Source: Acidimicrobiales bacterium (GTDB lineage: Bacteria; Actinomycetota; Acidimicrobiia; Acidimicrobiales; Acidimicrobilacustridaceae). Taken from it: DNA of 64,000 nucleotides. Below are positions 1 through 7,154 of this stretch, one piece after another; positions within the stretch are counted from its first letter, which is position 1; every line of letters starts with the position of its first letter. The notes under the pieces were generated by a model that was given only the letters and a program-made list of their open reading frames with translations, was not told the DNA's origin and did not search any database. The stretch is taken from positions 1 through 64,000 of the forward strand of contig JALOLF010000004.1 in NCBI GenBank assembly GCA_025456085.1. The letters run 5' to 3'. The position numbers and the translations under genes were made by a program.

Positions 1-2767
1 AGAACTGCTCCAGCATGTGGTTGGGCACGATCACCGCCGGTTTGGCCACCGACCCCAGCCGGCGCAGCTCCATGGCCGCCATGACCATCGTGGCGGTCTT
101 GCCTGCCCCCACCGCATGGGCCAGCAGGGTGCGGCCGTCGGTGAGGATGCGGGCCACGGCGTCGCGCTGATGGGCCCGGGGGACGAACGAGCCGGACAGG
201 CCGGGCAGCGAGAGGTGCGACCCGTCGTGAGCCGGCAACACGGTGGACGCGAACAGCTCGTTGTACCGGTCAGCCAGCCGGGCGGCCCGGTCGGGGTGCT
301 CCCAAACCCACGCCGAGAACCGGTTGGCGAGGGCTTCCTGCTTGTCGCGGGCGGCGAGGGTCTCGGCGTCGTTGCGCATCCGGCGGCCGTCGTCGGTGGC
401 GTCGGTGACGGTGTGCAGCCGCTGGTTGAGCGCGGCGTCGAGAAGCGTGATGCCGTCGGCCCGGGCCGTCCCCCACTCCGAGGACAGGGCCACGCTGCGG
501 CGGCTGCCGTCGCGCAGCCGGGCCGACCAGTGGCCGAGCTCGGGGAGGCGTTCCACGTCGACGGCGGCGTCGAGCACCTCCAGGCAGAACCGCTCCACGT
601 CCGCCGCGGGGATCCACGGGGCGCCCAGCCGGGCGGTGATCTCCCCCGGCGCCAGTTGGCGGGGCAGGAACCGTTCCAGCGCGACGACGTTGACCGAGAA
701 CCGGGGGTCCGCCTGCGCGGCCGGGCGGGCGGCGTCGAGCTTTCGGCGGATGTTGCCCGACAGGTACTGCGCCGCCGGGACCAACGTGGCGTCGACGGGA
801 TCGTCGTAGACCAGCTCCCCCAGCTCGACCCGGGTGGTGGCCGGCTCGGTGCCGAGCAGTTCGGCCACCCGGTCCAGGTTCACGCTGCCGGACTCGTCCA
901 GGCAGACGGCGACCGCCTCGTCCGGGGTGTCGACCCCGAGCCGTTCCCGTGGTGGGTCGATGACCCGTTCGGTGAAGATCGCCGCCGGTCGGGCCTGCTG
1001 GGTCTCGTCGTCGAAGACCTCCAGGGCGGCCACCAGCGGCCAGTCCGGGTCGTCACGGAAGCCGCCCATGCGGGGACGCACCCGGCGCAGCACCTCGGCG
1101 CCGGTGGCCGGGTCGACGCGGCCGGTGCGGGCCTGGGTGGACCGGTTGATGGGCCCGTGCACCCGCACATACGACTCGTAGCGTTCCGCGAGGACGCGCT
1201 GCGCGGCGCGCAGAGTGGCCTCGTCCCCGCCGTCGACCTGGACCGCCAGCACCGCCCGGGCCGCGTCGCGCAGCCCGATCAGGCGGCGTAGCTCCGCCGT
1301 GTCCTTGACCACCCGCGGCGTGTGGGTGGCTACCTGGCCATTCACGAGCTGGCCGACCTGGCCGGCGCGGTTGGCGACGTAGCTGCCTTCCTGCGCCCAG
1401 GTGATCCCGTAGCCGGCAATCGGTTCGGTCGCCGTGCTGACGCGTTCGCGCTCACGCTCCGGTGCCGAAGGGGCGAGCGTGAGCCCGGTGACGTGAGCGT
1501 CGGCCACGAGCCGTTGGAGCCCGTCGGTGAGCTGCTGCTCGAGGGGGCCGGTGGCGGTCACCGTCAACTCGTGCTTGCGGTACATGCCCCGGTCGGCGGT
1601 GAGCCGGCCCAGCACCCGGTCGGGATGGTCGGCGAAGTACTCGTTCAGGTCCAGCGGCTCACCGCCGGCCGCGCCGGTGCCGTCGGGGAGGTCGAGGTCT
1701 GCCGGCACGGTGCGGGTCCAGGCCGGGCCGGTGGGTTCCGCGCCGGGGAGGCGACGACGCAACATCAGCAGGTCCACGACCACATCGGTGCCCGACGACG
1801 CTGCGAAGGCCCGTTCCGGCAGACGCAACGCCCCCACCAGGTCGCCGATGGCGGCCATCTCCCGGCGGGCCGCCGGGTTGCGGGCATCGAGCGTGTACCG
1901 GGAGGTGAGCGCCACCACCAGCCCACCGGGCCGCACCAGGTGCAGGCTCTTGAGCAGGAAGTAGTTGTGCAGGGCGTGGCGCCCCCGGTTGTGGCGGGGG
2001 TCGTGCGGGGTGACCTTGGCGAACGGGACGTTGCCGATCACCACGTCGAACGAGCCGTCGTCCGCCCGGAAGTCCTCGAAACCGATGGCGTGGATGGCGG
2101 CCCGCTCGCCGTACAGGTGGCGGGCGATCTGCGCGGTGGTCTCATCCAGCTCGACACCGACCAGGCGGGCACCAGCGGGAGCGAAGCCCAGGAAGTTGCC
2201 CGATCCGCAGCCCGGCTCCAACACCCGCCCGTCACCGTCGAAGCCCAGATCGGAGACCGCCTGCCACATGGCCTGCACCACGACGGCCGACGTGTAGTGG
2301 GCGTTGAGCGTGGTGCGCCGCGCCTGCGCCCACGCCTCCTCGCTACCCAGCAGGGCCCGCAGTTCGGCCCGAGCGGAGGCGAAGCGGTCGTCGCTGTCGT
2401 CGAACATCTGCGGGATCGCGCCCCAGCCCGACCAGCGGGCCAACACCGCCTGCTCCCCCGCCGTCGCCCACCGGTCCTCGGTTCGGCAGACGGCCAGGAC
2501 CCGCAGAGCGTCGAGGTTCGCCGCCAGCTTGGCCCGGACCCCCGATGGCGCAAGATCCGCCTGAACGGTCGGGCGGAACGCCGGCGGCCGGTCCGGCCCG
2601 GCGGCGCCGAGGCGGGGGGCTACGCGGTGTGGATCGCTTCGTTGATCGCCGCCAGCATCGCCGCCGACCGGGTCTCGCTCGGGTCGTCCTCGATCCCGTC
2701 GTCTTCGTCCGACTCCGGCTGGAACAGCGGATGGTCCCGCAGGGTCAGCTCCTCCGCCGTCGCCCAC
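1..2767 (-). CDS. N6-adenine DNA methylase fused to a superfamily 2 helicase, partial (cut by left edge)
   Basis: The reading frame stays open from the left edge to about 2767. The N-terminal part holds a class I methyltransferase fold: motif I LEPGCGSGNF near 2210 and the catalytic motif GNVPF near 2035, an NPPF-type motif of N6-adenine methylases. At the left edge a helicase domain begins with Walker A HAVGAGKT (about 75-105) followed by PAVIVPNHML. Giant methylase-helicase proteins of this order are common on conjugative plasmids and ICEs, where they are thought to protect entering DNA from restriction. The only canonical in-frame start that keeps the conserved N-terminus (FRPTVQADLAPSGV, near 2580) is GTG at 2767. 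That start overlaps the upstream gene by 148 nt, and a GTG at 2446 would cut the conserved part, so the start is unresolved. The C-terminal helicase lies outside the window. Confidence 0.85.
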   Translation of the reverse strand, partial: MGDGGGADPAGPSAVPAGVGRRRRDRGRPERDPVGGDAGGDQRSDPHRVAPRLGAAGPDRPPAFRPTVQADLAPSGVRAKLAANLDALRVLAVCRTEDRWATAGEQAVLARWSGWGAIPQMFDDSDDRFASARAELRALLGSEEAWAQARRTTLNAHYTSAVVVQAMWQAVSDLGFDGDGRVLEPGCGSGNFLGFAPAGARLVGVELDETTAQIARHLYGERAAIHAIGFEDFRADDGSFDVVIGNVPFAKVTPHDPRHNRGRHALHNYFLLKSLHLVRPGGLVVALTSRYTLDARNPAARREMAAIGDLVGALRLPERAFAASSGTDVVVDLLMLRRRLPGAEPTGPAWTRTVPADLDLPDGTGAAGGEPLDLNEYFADHPDRVLGRLTADRGMYRKHELTVTATGPLEQQLTDGLQRLVADAHVTGLTLAPSAPERERERVSTATEPIAGYGITWAQEGSYVANRAGQVGQLVNGQVATHTPRVVKDTAELRRLIGLRDAARAVLAVQVDGGDEATLRAAQRVLAERYESYVRVHGPINRSTQARTGRVDPATGAEVLRRVRPRMGGFRDDPDWPLVAALEVFDDETQQARPAAIFTERVIDPPRERLGVDTPDEAVAVCLDESGSVNLDRVAELLGTEPATTRVELGELVYDDPVDATLVPAAQYLSGNIRRKLDAARPAAQADPRFSVNVVALERFLPRQLAPGEITARLGAPWIPAADVERFCLEVLDAAVDVERLPELGHWSARLRDGSRRSVALSSEWGTARADGITLLDAALNQRLHTVTDATDDGRRMRNDAETLAARDKQEALANRFSAWVWEHPDRAARLADRYNELFASTVLPAHDGSHLSLPGLSGSFVPRAHQRDAVARILTDGRTLLAHAVGAGKTATMVMAAMELRRLGSVAKPAVIVPNHMLEQF

Positions 2768-2970
2768 GCCTGGTAGCCCCGCTGGCGGTACTGGTCGGGG
2801 TTCTCCCCCGGCCGGGGCGGACCGAGGACCTCGTCGCGGCGGCTCGTCACCGCCGCCTGGAGCTCGAGGCCGATCTGTTCGAAGAACGCGATCGGGTCGC
2901 CGATCAGCGCGTGCTCCAGGGGTCGGTGACGGCGGTGCTGGTCGAGTGCGATCTGGGCGTAGCGGTTCAT
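2620..2970 (-). CDS. Small conserved hypothetical protein of the transfer region
   Basis: This encodes 116 residues from ATG 2970, which has a GGAGGCG Shine-Dalgarno sequence 7-13 nt upstream; an in-frame extension to 3120 is possible but lacks a ribosome site. The N-terminus MNRYAQIALDQHRRHRP is followed by a hydrophobic-acidic helix region (PIAFFEQIGLELQ) and a very acidic middle (ESDEDDGIEDDPSE). It resembles small proteins found beside methylase-helicase genes on actinobacterial mobile elements, sometimes labelled TnpV, but I cannot assign a function. It lies directly upstream of the methylase-helicase and downstream of a 110-aa gene, in a five-gene run that starts with the coupling protein at 5390. 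Confidence 0.75.
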   Translation of the reverse strand: MNRYAQIALDQHRRHRPLEHALIGDPIAFFEQIGLELQAAVTSRRDEVLGPPRPGENPDQYRQRGYQAWATAEELTLRDHPLFQPESDEDDGIEDDPSETRSAAMLAAINEAIHTA

Positions 2971-3126
2971 CGCTGAGCGCCTCCGGTGCGGGAACACGGG
3001 GTTCGTCGTCGGCAGGGAGCGCTTCGTCGAACAACGAGAGCTGTTCGGTGGCGTGCGCCCGGCGGGCGCTCCGATCGCTGCCCACAGGCTACCCCTGCGC
3101 AGGTGAGGGCCGTCGGACACACTCGC

Positions 3127-3459
3127 TCACAGCGACCGCCCGCCCAGCTCGGAGCCGACAGCGGCCGACTGCTCGAGGCCGTCCCGATCGGCGACCCGGT
3201 CGAGGGCGGCGGCGACCACCTCGGCATGGTCCCGAACCCACATCTCACTGGTGCCGTCGACGGCGACCCGGCGGTAGCCCCCCTCGGCGAACCCGGCGCG
3301 GGCTTCGTCGGTCACGTCGCCACGGACGAAGGCGACGTCGTGCCGGCCGGGGTCGTAGACGACCTCGACCTCTCTGCCCGCCCACTGGCCGGCGGGTTCG
3401 GACACCCAGCCGACCGGGGCGAGCTTGCCGCGGTCGGTCGGGCGGAGGAACGGCCTCAT
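3127..3459 (-). CDS. Hypothetical protein, 110 aa
   Basis: The 110-residue protein starts MRPFLRPTDRGKLAPVGW and contains REVEVVYDPGRHDVAFVRGDV, then VAVDGTSEMWVRDHAE. It has no signal peptide or membrane segment and I do not recognise the family. The mix of short beta-type and charged segments suggests a small soluble globular protein. It sits between the 34-aa membrane peptide and the 116-aa protein on the same strand, with short gaps, so it is probably co-transcribed with the coupling protein gene. The frame is supported by position and by protein-like composition only. Confidence 0.6.
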   Translation of the reverse strand: MRPFLRPTDRGKLAPVGWVSEPAGQWAGREVEVVYDPGRHDVAFVRGDVTDEARAGFAEGGYRRVAVDGTSEMWVRDHAEVVAAALDRVADRDGLEQSAAVGSELGGRSL

Positions 3460-3478
3460 CGTCGCGTCCGGGGTTCCG

Positions 3479-3583
3479 CTACGCCGAGGTCCACAGCACC
3501 CAGGCGAGGACGGCGTAGGGCAGCACGATCAGGGTCATGCCGGCGGCGAGGATCGACAGCATCCGGAACTGGTGAGGGGGCAT
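3479..3583 (-). CDS. 34-aa single-span membrane peptide
   Basis: An ATG at 3583 follows a strong AAGGAG ribosome site 7 nt upstream and opens a 34-codon frame ending in TAG at 3479-3481. The peptide begins MPPHQFRMLSILAAG and continues with a hydrophobic stretch rich in Leu, Ile, Val and Ala ending VLWTSA, which is enough for one transmembrane helix. It lies 25 nt downstream of the membrane-anchored coupling protein gene and 19 nt before the next gene, so it is probably translated as part of the transfer operon. It may be a small partner of the coupling protein or of the mating channel; that role is inference. Confidence 0.6.
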   Translation of the reverse strand: MPPHQFRMLSILAAGMTLIVLPYAVLAWVLWTSA

Positions 3584-3608
3584 GGCGGGCTCCTTGGTCG
3601 GGGTGGCG

Positions 3609-5390
3609 TCAGTCGGCCGGTCGATGCACGACGGGATGCGCGGCGCGGCGGGCGAGGGCCCGATCCCGGTAGAAGGGCCGGGTGCGCACGTGCGCCGGCG
3701 GGAGGGTCCCGTGCAGCAGCAAGGCGTCGCCGGGCTGCATCTGGCGCAGCGTGTGCGCCGGGGCGAGGTCGAGGTGCGTGGTGCTCAGCTGCGTGGAGGC
3801 ACCGCCGAGACGTTCGATGCCCGAGCGGGACCGCGTCTCCACCTCGGCGTTGCCGAGGACGAGGCTGACGTAGCGCAGCGACGCCGGATCGGAGAGCCCG
3901 GCGTAGAAGACCTTGGTGAGATGGTTGGTGAGGATCGTGTCGGCGTGACGGTCGTAAGCCGCCTCGATCTGGGCAAGCGACTGCCAGATCGTCACCAGCA
4001 GCACGCCGACCCCGGCCAGCGTCGACGCGTACTCGGGCAGCGCCCGCAGCGGCGTGTTGCCGGCTTCGTCGATCACGATGAGCAGTGGCGGGTCGATCGG
4101 TGCGCCGGTCGCGGCCACGTGGCGGTAGGCCTGGGCGATCAGGTCGTTGAGCAGCCCCCCGAAGGCGGGAGCGAGGCGCTTCTGGTCTTCGATCGGGGCG
4201 CAGAGGTAGAGGGTGTTGCGGCCTTCGAGGAGCCAGCTCAGCTCGATGCTGTCGCCCTGGGAGGATCGGGCGACGCCGGGGTCGGCCCACGGCCACACCA
4301 CGGTCTGGGCGGTGGCGTAGATGGAGGAGCGGGTCCGGTCCTCCATGTTCCAGATGGCGAGTAGGGCGTTGGAGACCTCGATCGCCTGGTGTGCGACGGC
4401 CGGTTCACGGTCGTTCATCAGGATGTCGAGGGCCTGGCGGACCTCGCCCGGGCCGAGCATCGTCGGATGGTCCTGGGTGAGGACCCACTCGCACACCGTG
4501 CCCATGTCGCGTCGGGCGTGGTGGGCCACGAACAGCAGACCGGAGAGGAGGATCTCGGCCTGGGCGAGCCAGAAGTCCAGGCCGCCTTCCACCCCGCCCT
4601 TTGGTGCTGCGTCGCAGAGCGCACGAGCGGACCGCTGGGCGCCGACGATGGTCGAGGCCTGGTGGAGCGGCGACCACGTCGCCGTCGTCGAACCCGTGGA
4701 GGAGGTCGGGTCGAAGATGCGCACGTCGCCCAGCGTCGAGCGCCAGCCGTGCGTGGCCCCGAGCAGGTCGGCCTTGACCGAGGACAGGATCGCCGGTCCG
4801 TCCCACTCGAGGATCCCGCCGACGGCGGCCGTCGTCTTGCCCGACCGCGACGGACCGACCAGCGCGAGCGCGCCCCGGTCCCCGCGCCGAGGTCCGCGCT
4901 TCTCCCCTGCCGTCGGGGTCGCCTCGGTCGCGACCAGCTTGCGGCCGAAGCGAGCGATGACGAAGCGGCCCGGTTGCGCGGAGCGGACCAGCAGCGGGGC
5001 GAGGTCGCGGGCCCGGGCGAAGCGGGGACGGGCGTCGACACCGAGTGGCCGCCGCTCGGCCGTCCCGACCCCCGATCGCGTGAGCAACCTGACTCCCACG
5101 ACGACGGCCGCGGCGATGGCGACAGCGGCGACGACGGTGCACAGCCAGTAGACGACCGGGCCAGGAAGGACTTGGGCGTACGGCTCGGGCCACGCCGCCG
5201 CCGGGTCGCTCAGGTTGGCAGGGAGGTCCGGGAGAGCGTCACCTGCAGCCGCAACCGGCACGCCCGGCGACTGGCCCGTGACCAGCATGGCGAGCGCGGC
5301 ACCCGCCCACACCACGCCGAGCACCGCCGCGACAGCACCGCCGACGACGAGCACCACCATCTCGAACCCGCTGAGGCCATCTCTCTCCAC
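3609..5390 (-). CDS. TraG/VirD4-type coupling protein (T4CP), membrane-anchored
   Basis: This 593-residue type IV coupling protein would deliver the relaxase-DNA complex to the conjugation channel. Two transmembrane segments lie at about 11-36 and 79-103. Walker A GPSRSGKT is at 179-186 and Walker B LLIVIDEAGN near 420, followed by WQSLAQI, the typical T4CP arrangement. The start is GTG 5390; a later in-frame ATG would remove part of the first membrane helix. It heads a minus-strand run (34-aa membrane peptide, 110-aa, 116-aa, methylase-helicase). A second coupling-protein homologue at 10605-12275 lacks the membrane anchor, so this one is the better candidate for the true channel-docking protein. 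Confidence 0.93.
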   Translation of the reverse strand: MERDGLSGFEMVVLVVGGAVAAVLGVVWAGAALAMLVTGQSPGVPVAAAGDALPDLPANLSDPAAAWPEPYAQVLPGPVVYWLCTVVAAVAIAAAVVVGVRLLTRSGVGTAERRPLGVDARPRFARARDLAPLLVRSAQPGRFVIARFGRKLVATEATPTAGEKRGPRRGDRGALALVGPSRSGKTTAAVGGILEWDGPAILSSVKADLLGATHGWRSTLGDVRIFDPTSSTGSTTATWSPLHQASTIVGAQRSARALCDAAPKGGVEGGLDFWLAQAEILLSGLLFVAHHARRDMGTVCEWVLTQDHPTMLGPGEVRQALDILMNDREPAVAHQAIEVSNALLAIWNMEDRTRSSIYATAQTVVWPWADPGVARSSQGDSIELSWLLEGRNTLYLCAPIEDQKRLAPAFGGLLNDLIAQAYRHVAATGAPIDPPLLIVIDEAGNTPLRALPEYASTLAGVGVLLVTIWQSLAQIEAAYDRHADTILTNHLTKVFYAGLSDPASLRYVSLVLGNAEVETRSRSGIERLGGASTQLSTTHLDLAPAHTLRQMQPGDALLLHGTLPPAHVRTRPFYRDRALARRAAHPVVHRPAD

Positions 5391-5465
5391 GACCCACTAC
5401 GCTGCGGATCGAGGGCTTCATCGCGGAGAGATCTCACGGTTGCCGGACCGGAGGGTTTGGTGGCG

Positions 5466-6275
5466 CTACTGGACCGCGATCACGAACTCGACAGGGCGAT
5501 GGTCCGAGGGAGTGTGCTGCGACTCATCCAACCGGTGGTCGAGCACCTTGGCCTCGATGATGTGCACCGCGAGTGAACGGGAGGCCAGCACGTGATCGAT
5601 CTGATAGTCGCCCCTCGTCGCGATCTCCTCACCCCAGAGAAGGTGCAGGCAGTCGACGAGGTCGGCAGCCGCCACCGCCTCGAAGTACTCGCTCCCCCAC
5701 GTCTCGCCCGGATGGGTCAGGTCCCAACGCCGTGCCTCGTTGAGGTCGCCAGCGGCAAGAACCGGGCCGTGGCGGGCGTGGTCGGCGAGCGTCGCGAGGA
5801 CGTAGTCCGCGTCCCACAGCCGACCGGCGTCGCGGCCGCCTCCCGACCGAGCCGGCGGAGGGGAGCCGGCCCAGCGACTCTCGTCGTCGGAGCGGAGTCG
5901 ACTCGGGCTGGCGTGGACGCTGAAACAGGCCACCTGTCCCACCGAGGGTAGGCGGATCGTTGCGGCGGCCAGATACGAGCCGTGGTACCCGGCGTTCGAG
6001 ACGTCGAACGGAGTGGGTTCGAGCCAGGACCGAGCGACGACCGCGGACCGACATCGGAAGGACGGCGCCTCCGTGCCGGCGGTGAAGACACGGAAGCCGT
6101 GGAGTTCGAATCGGCTCAGCCATTCGGCGGATGGGACCTCCTGAAGGAACAGAAGATCGACGTCCGCTGCGACGATCTGACCGGCCCACGCGTCGGCCGC
6201 TGACAGGTGGATGGCTCGCTCAGGCCCGCCGCAACCGAGGTTCGCCGTGATGGCTCGAAGCCGAATCTCCTGCAT
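5466..6275 (-). CDS. Endonuclease/exonuclease/phosphatase (EEP) family protein
   Basis: A 269-residue metal-dependent hydrolase of the EEP (DNase I-like) fold. The N-terminal strand ITANLG, the metal-binding Glu in LFLQEV, the GDLNEAR motif and the C-terminal SDHRPVEF motif are all present, so it should be catalytically competent. I chose ATG 6275 because TACGGT lies 7 nt upstream (6283-6288), fitting a leaderless promoter; an ATG at 6302 is the alternative, and the longer frame to 6812 runs over the divergent gene and is not credible. The substrate cannot be predicted: members act on DNA, RNA, lipids or nucleotides. It is divergent from the 188-aa gene at 6447 and looks like cargo rather than transfer machinery. 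Confidence 0.85.
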   Translation of the reverse strand: MQEIRLRAITANLGCGGPERAIHLSAADAWAGQIVAADVDLLFLQEVPSAEWLSRFELHGFRVFTAGTEAPSFRCRSAVVARSWLEPTPFDVSNAGYHGSYLAAATIRLPSVGQVACFSVHASPSRLRSDDESRWAGSPPPARSGGGRDAGRLWDADYVLATLADHARHGPVLAAGDLNEARRWDLTHPGETWGSEYFEAVAAADLVDCLHLLWGEEIATRGDYQIDHVLASRSLAVHIIEAKVLDHRLDESQHTPSDHRPVEFVIAVQ

Positions 6276-6446
6276 CGGAGGAACCGTAGAGCAGGCTGCC
6301 ATAGATCCGTAGCGCGGACTGCGCTGCTCGCGACGGGGGCACCTGACCGCTGCATGCCATCGTTCAGTTCCGATCCGGCGTGGAGGTTTGGCAACCGGAT
6401 CGGTCGGCCGCAGATAGCTGTCGCACCCCCTGGTTACCGTCACGAC
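6276..6446. promoter_or_regulatory. Divergent promoter region with two leaderless-type -10 boxes
   Basis: On the minus strand TACGGT (6283-6288) lies 7 nt before ATG 6275. On the plus strand TACCGT (6435-6440) lies 6 nt before ATG 6447. Both fit the actinobacterial pattern of a TANNNT box placing the first base of the start codon at the transcript end. No clear -35 boxes are visible. Confidence 0.5.
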
Positions 6447-7013
6447 ATGGACACGACTCGAGGCTCGCTCGGGACGGACCCGGCATGGGCCGCGGCTGAG
6501 GCCCTCGCTGCGGCGGTCGCCTCTGGCCAGCATCTGCCCAGCCTGGACAGCCCCGTGCTGCTGGACAGCGGCGAGGTGCTGCACGCGTCGGTGACAGCAA
6601 GCGGTTGGCGCTTCCACGGCGTCGACATCGCGTTCGAAGATCGGCGCGTCCTGGCCCTTGGAAGTCCGATCTCCTTCGGGTTCGGTCTCTTGGCGAGCGC
6701 GATCGGCAACCGGCGGTCGCGTTCGGAAGCGGAGCGCCTTGCCGCGCCGCAGTGGCGTCCCCTTGGGCCCATGCACGTACTGGCGACCGGCCGGCGCCTG
6801 CTTGCGCTCCACGAGGGCGCGTGGGCGTCGGTGTGGTACCCGGCGATCCGCCAGCTCATCCCCGACTTACCCAGTCGACGGCTCGAGGTGCGCTTCGACG
6901 CCGACCCGCCGTACCTCCTCCTCGGCGAGTGGGTGCCCTACCTCACCGTCGTTCTGGTCGCGACCATCGCCATCGAGCGAGGACCCGAGTCCACCGGAGC
7001 CGCTACACGTTGA
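6447..7013 (+). CDS. Hypothetical protein, 188 aa
   Basis: The protein from ATG 6447 has an alanine-rich helical N-terminus (about 5-30), then a region of alternating hydrophobic strands (EVLHASVTASGWRF, RRVLALGSPISFGFG, MHVLATGRRLLALH, RRLEVRFD) and a hydrophobic C-terminal strand (PYLTVVLVATIAI). The pattern is reminiscent of a PH-like or GRAM-like beta-barrel, but I cannot name a family. There is no signal peptide. The frame extends upstream to 6207 without support, whereas TACCGT sits 6 nt before 6447. It is divergent from the EEP nuclease and may be a paired cargo gene. Confidence 0.65.
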   Translation: MDTTRGSLGTDPAWAAAEALAAAVASGQHLPSLDSPVLLDSGEVLHASVTASGWRFHGVDIAFEDRRVLALGSPISFGFGLLASAIGNRRSRSEAERLAAPQWRPLGPMHVLATGRRLLALHEGAWASVWYPAIRQLIPDLPSRRLEVRFDADPPYLLLGEWVPYLTVVLVATIAIERGPESTGAATR

Positions 7014-7154
7014 CTCGAGTCGCGCCCGAACCTGCGGATTGCTGTGCGTGCCGGCAAGCGGCCCAGCACGGAAGGACACGCACGTTGCGCCCCTGTAGAG
7101 CGAGGAGGCGCAAGGACCTTGGGGTGTGAACGGAACCCTTGCAGTCCCCGTGTT

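Noticed and set aside
6207-6812. Long overlapping frames on both strands extending the EEP gene to 6812 and the 188-aa gene back to 6207
   Set aside because: They overlap each other across the divergent promoter, are Arg-rich and lack start signals; the leaderless -10 boxes define shorter genes.
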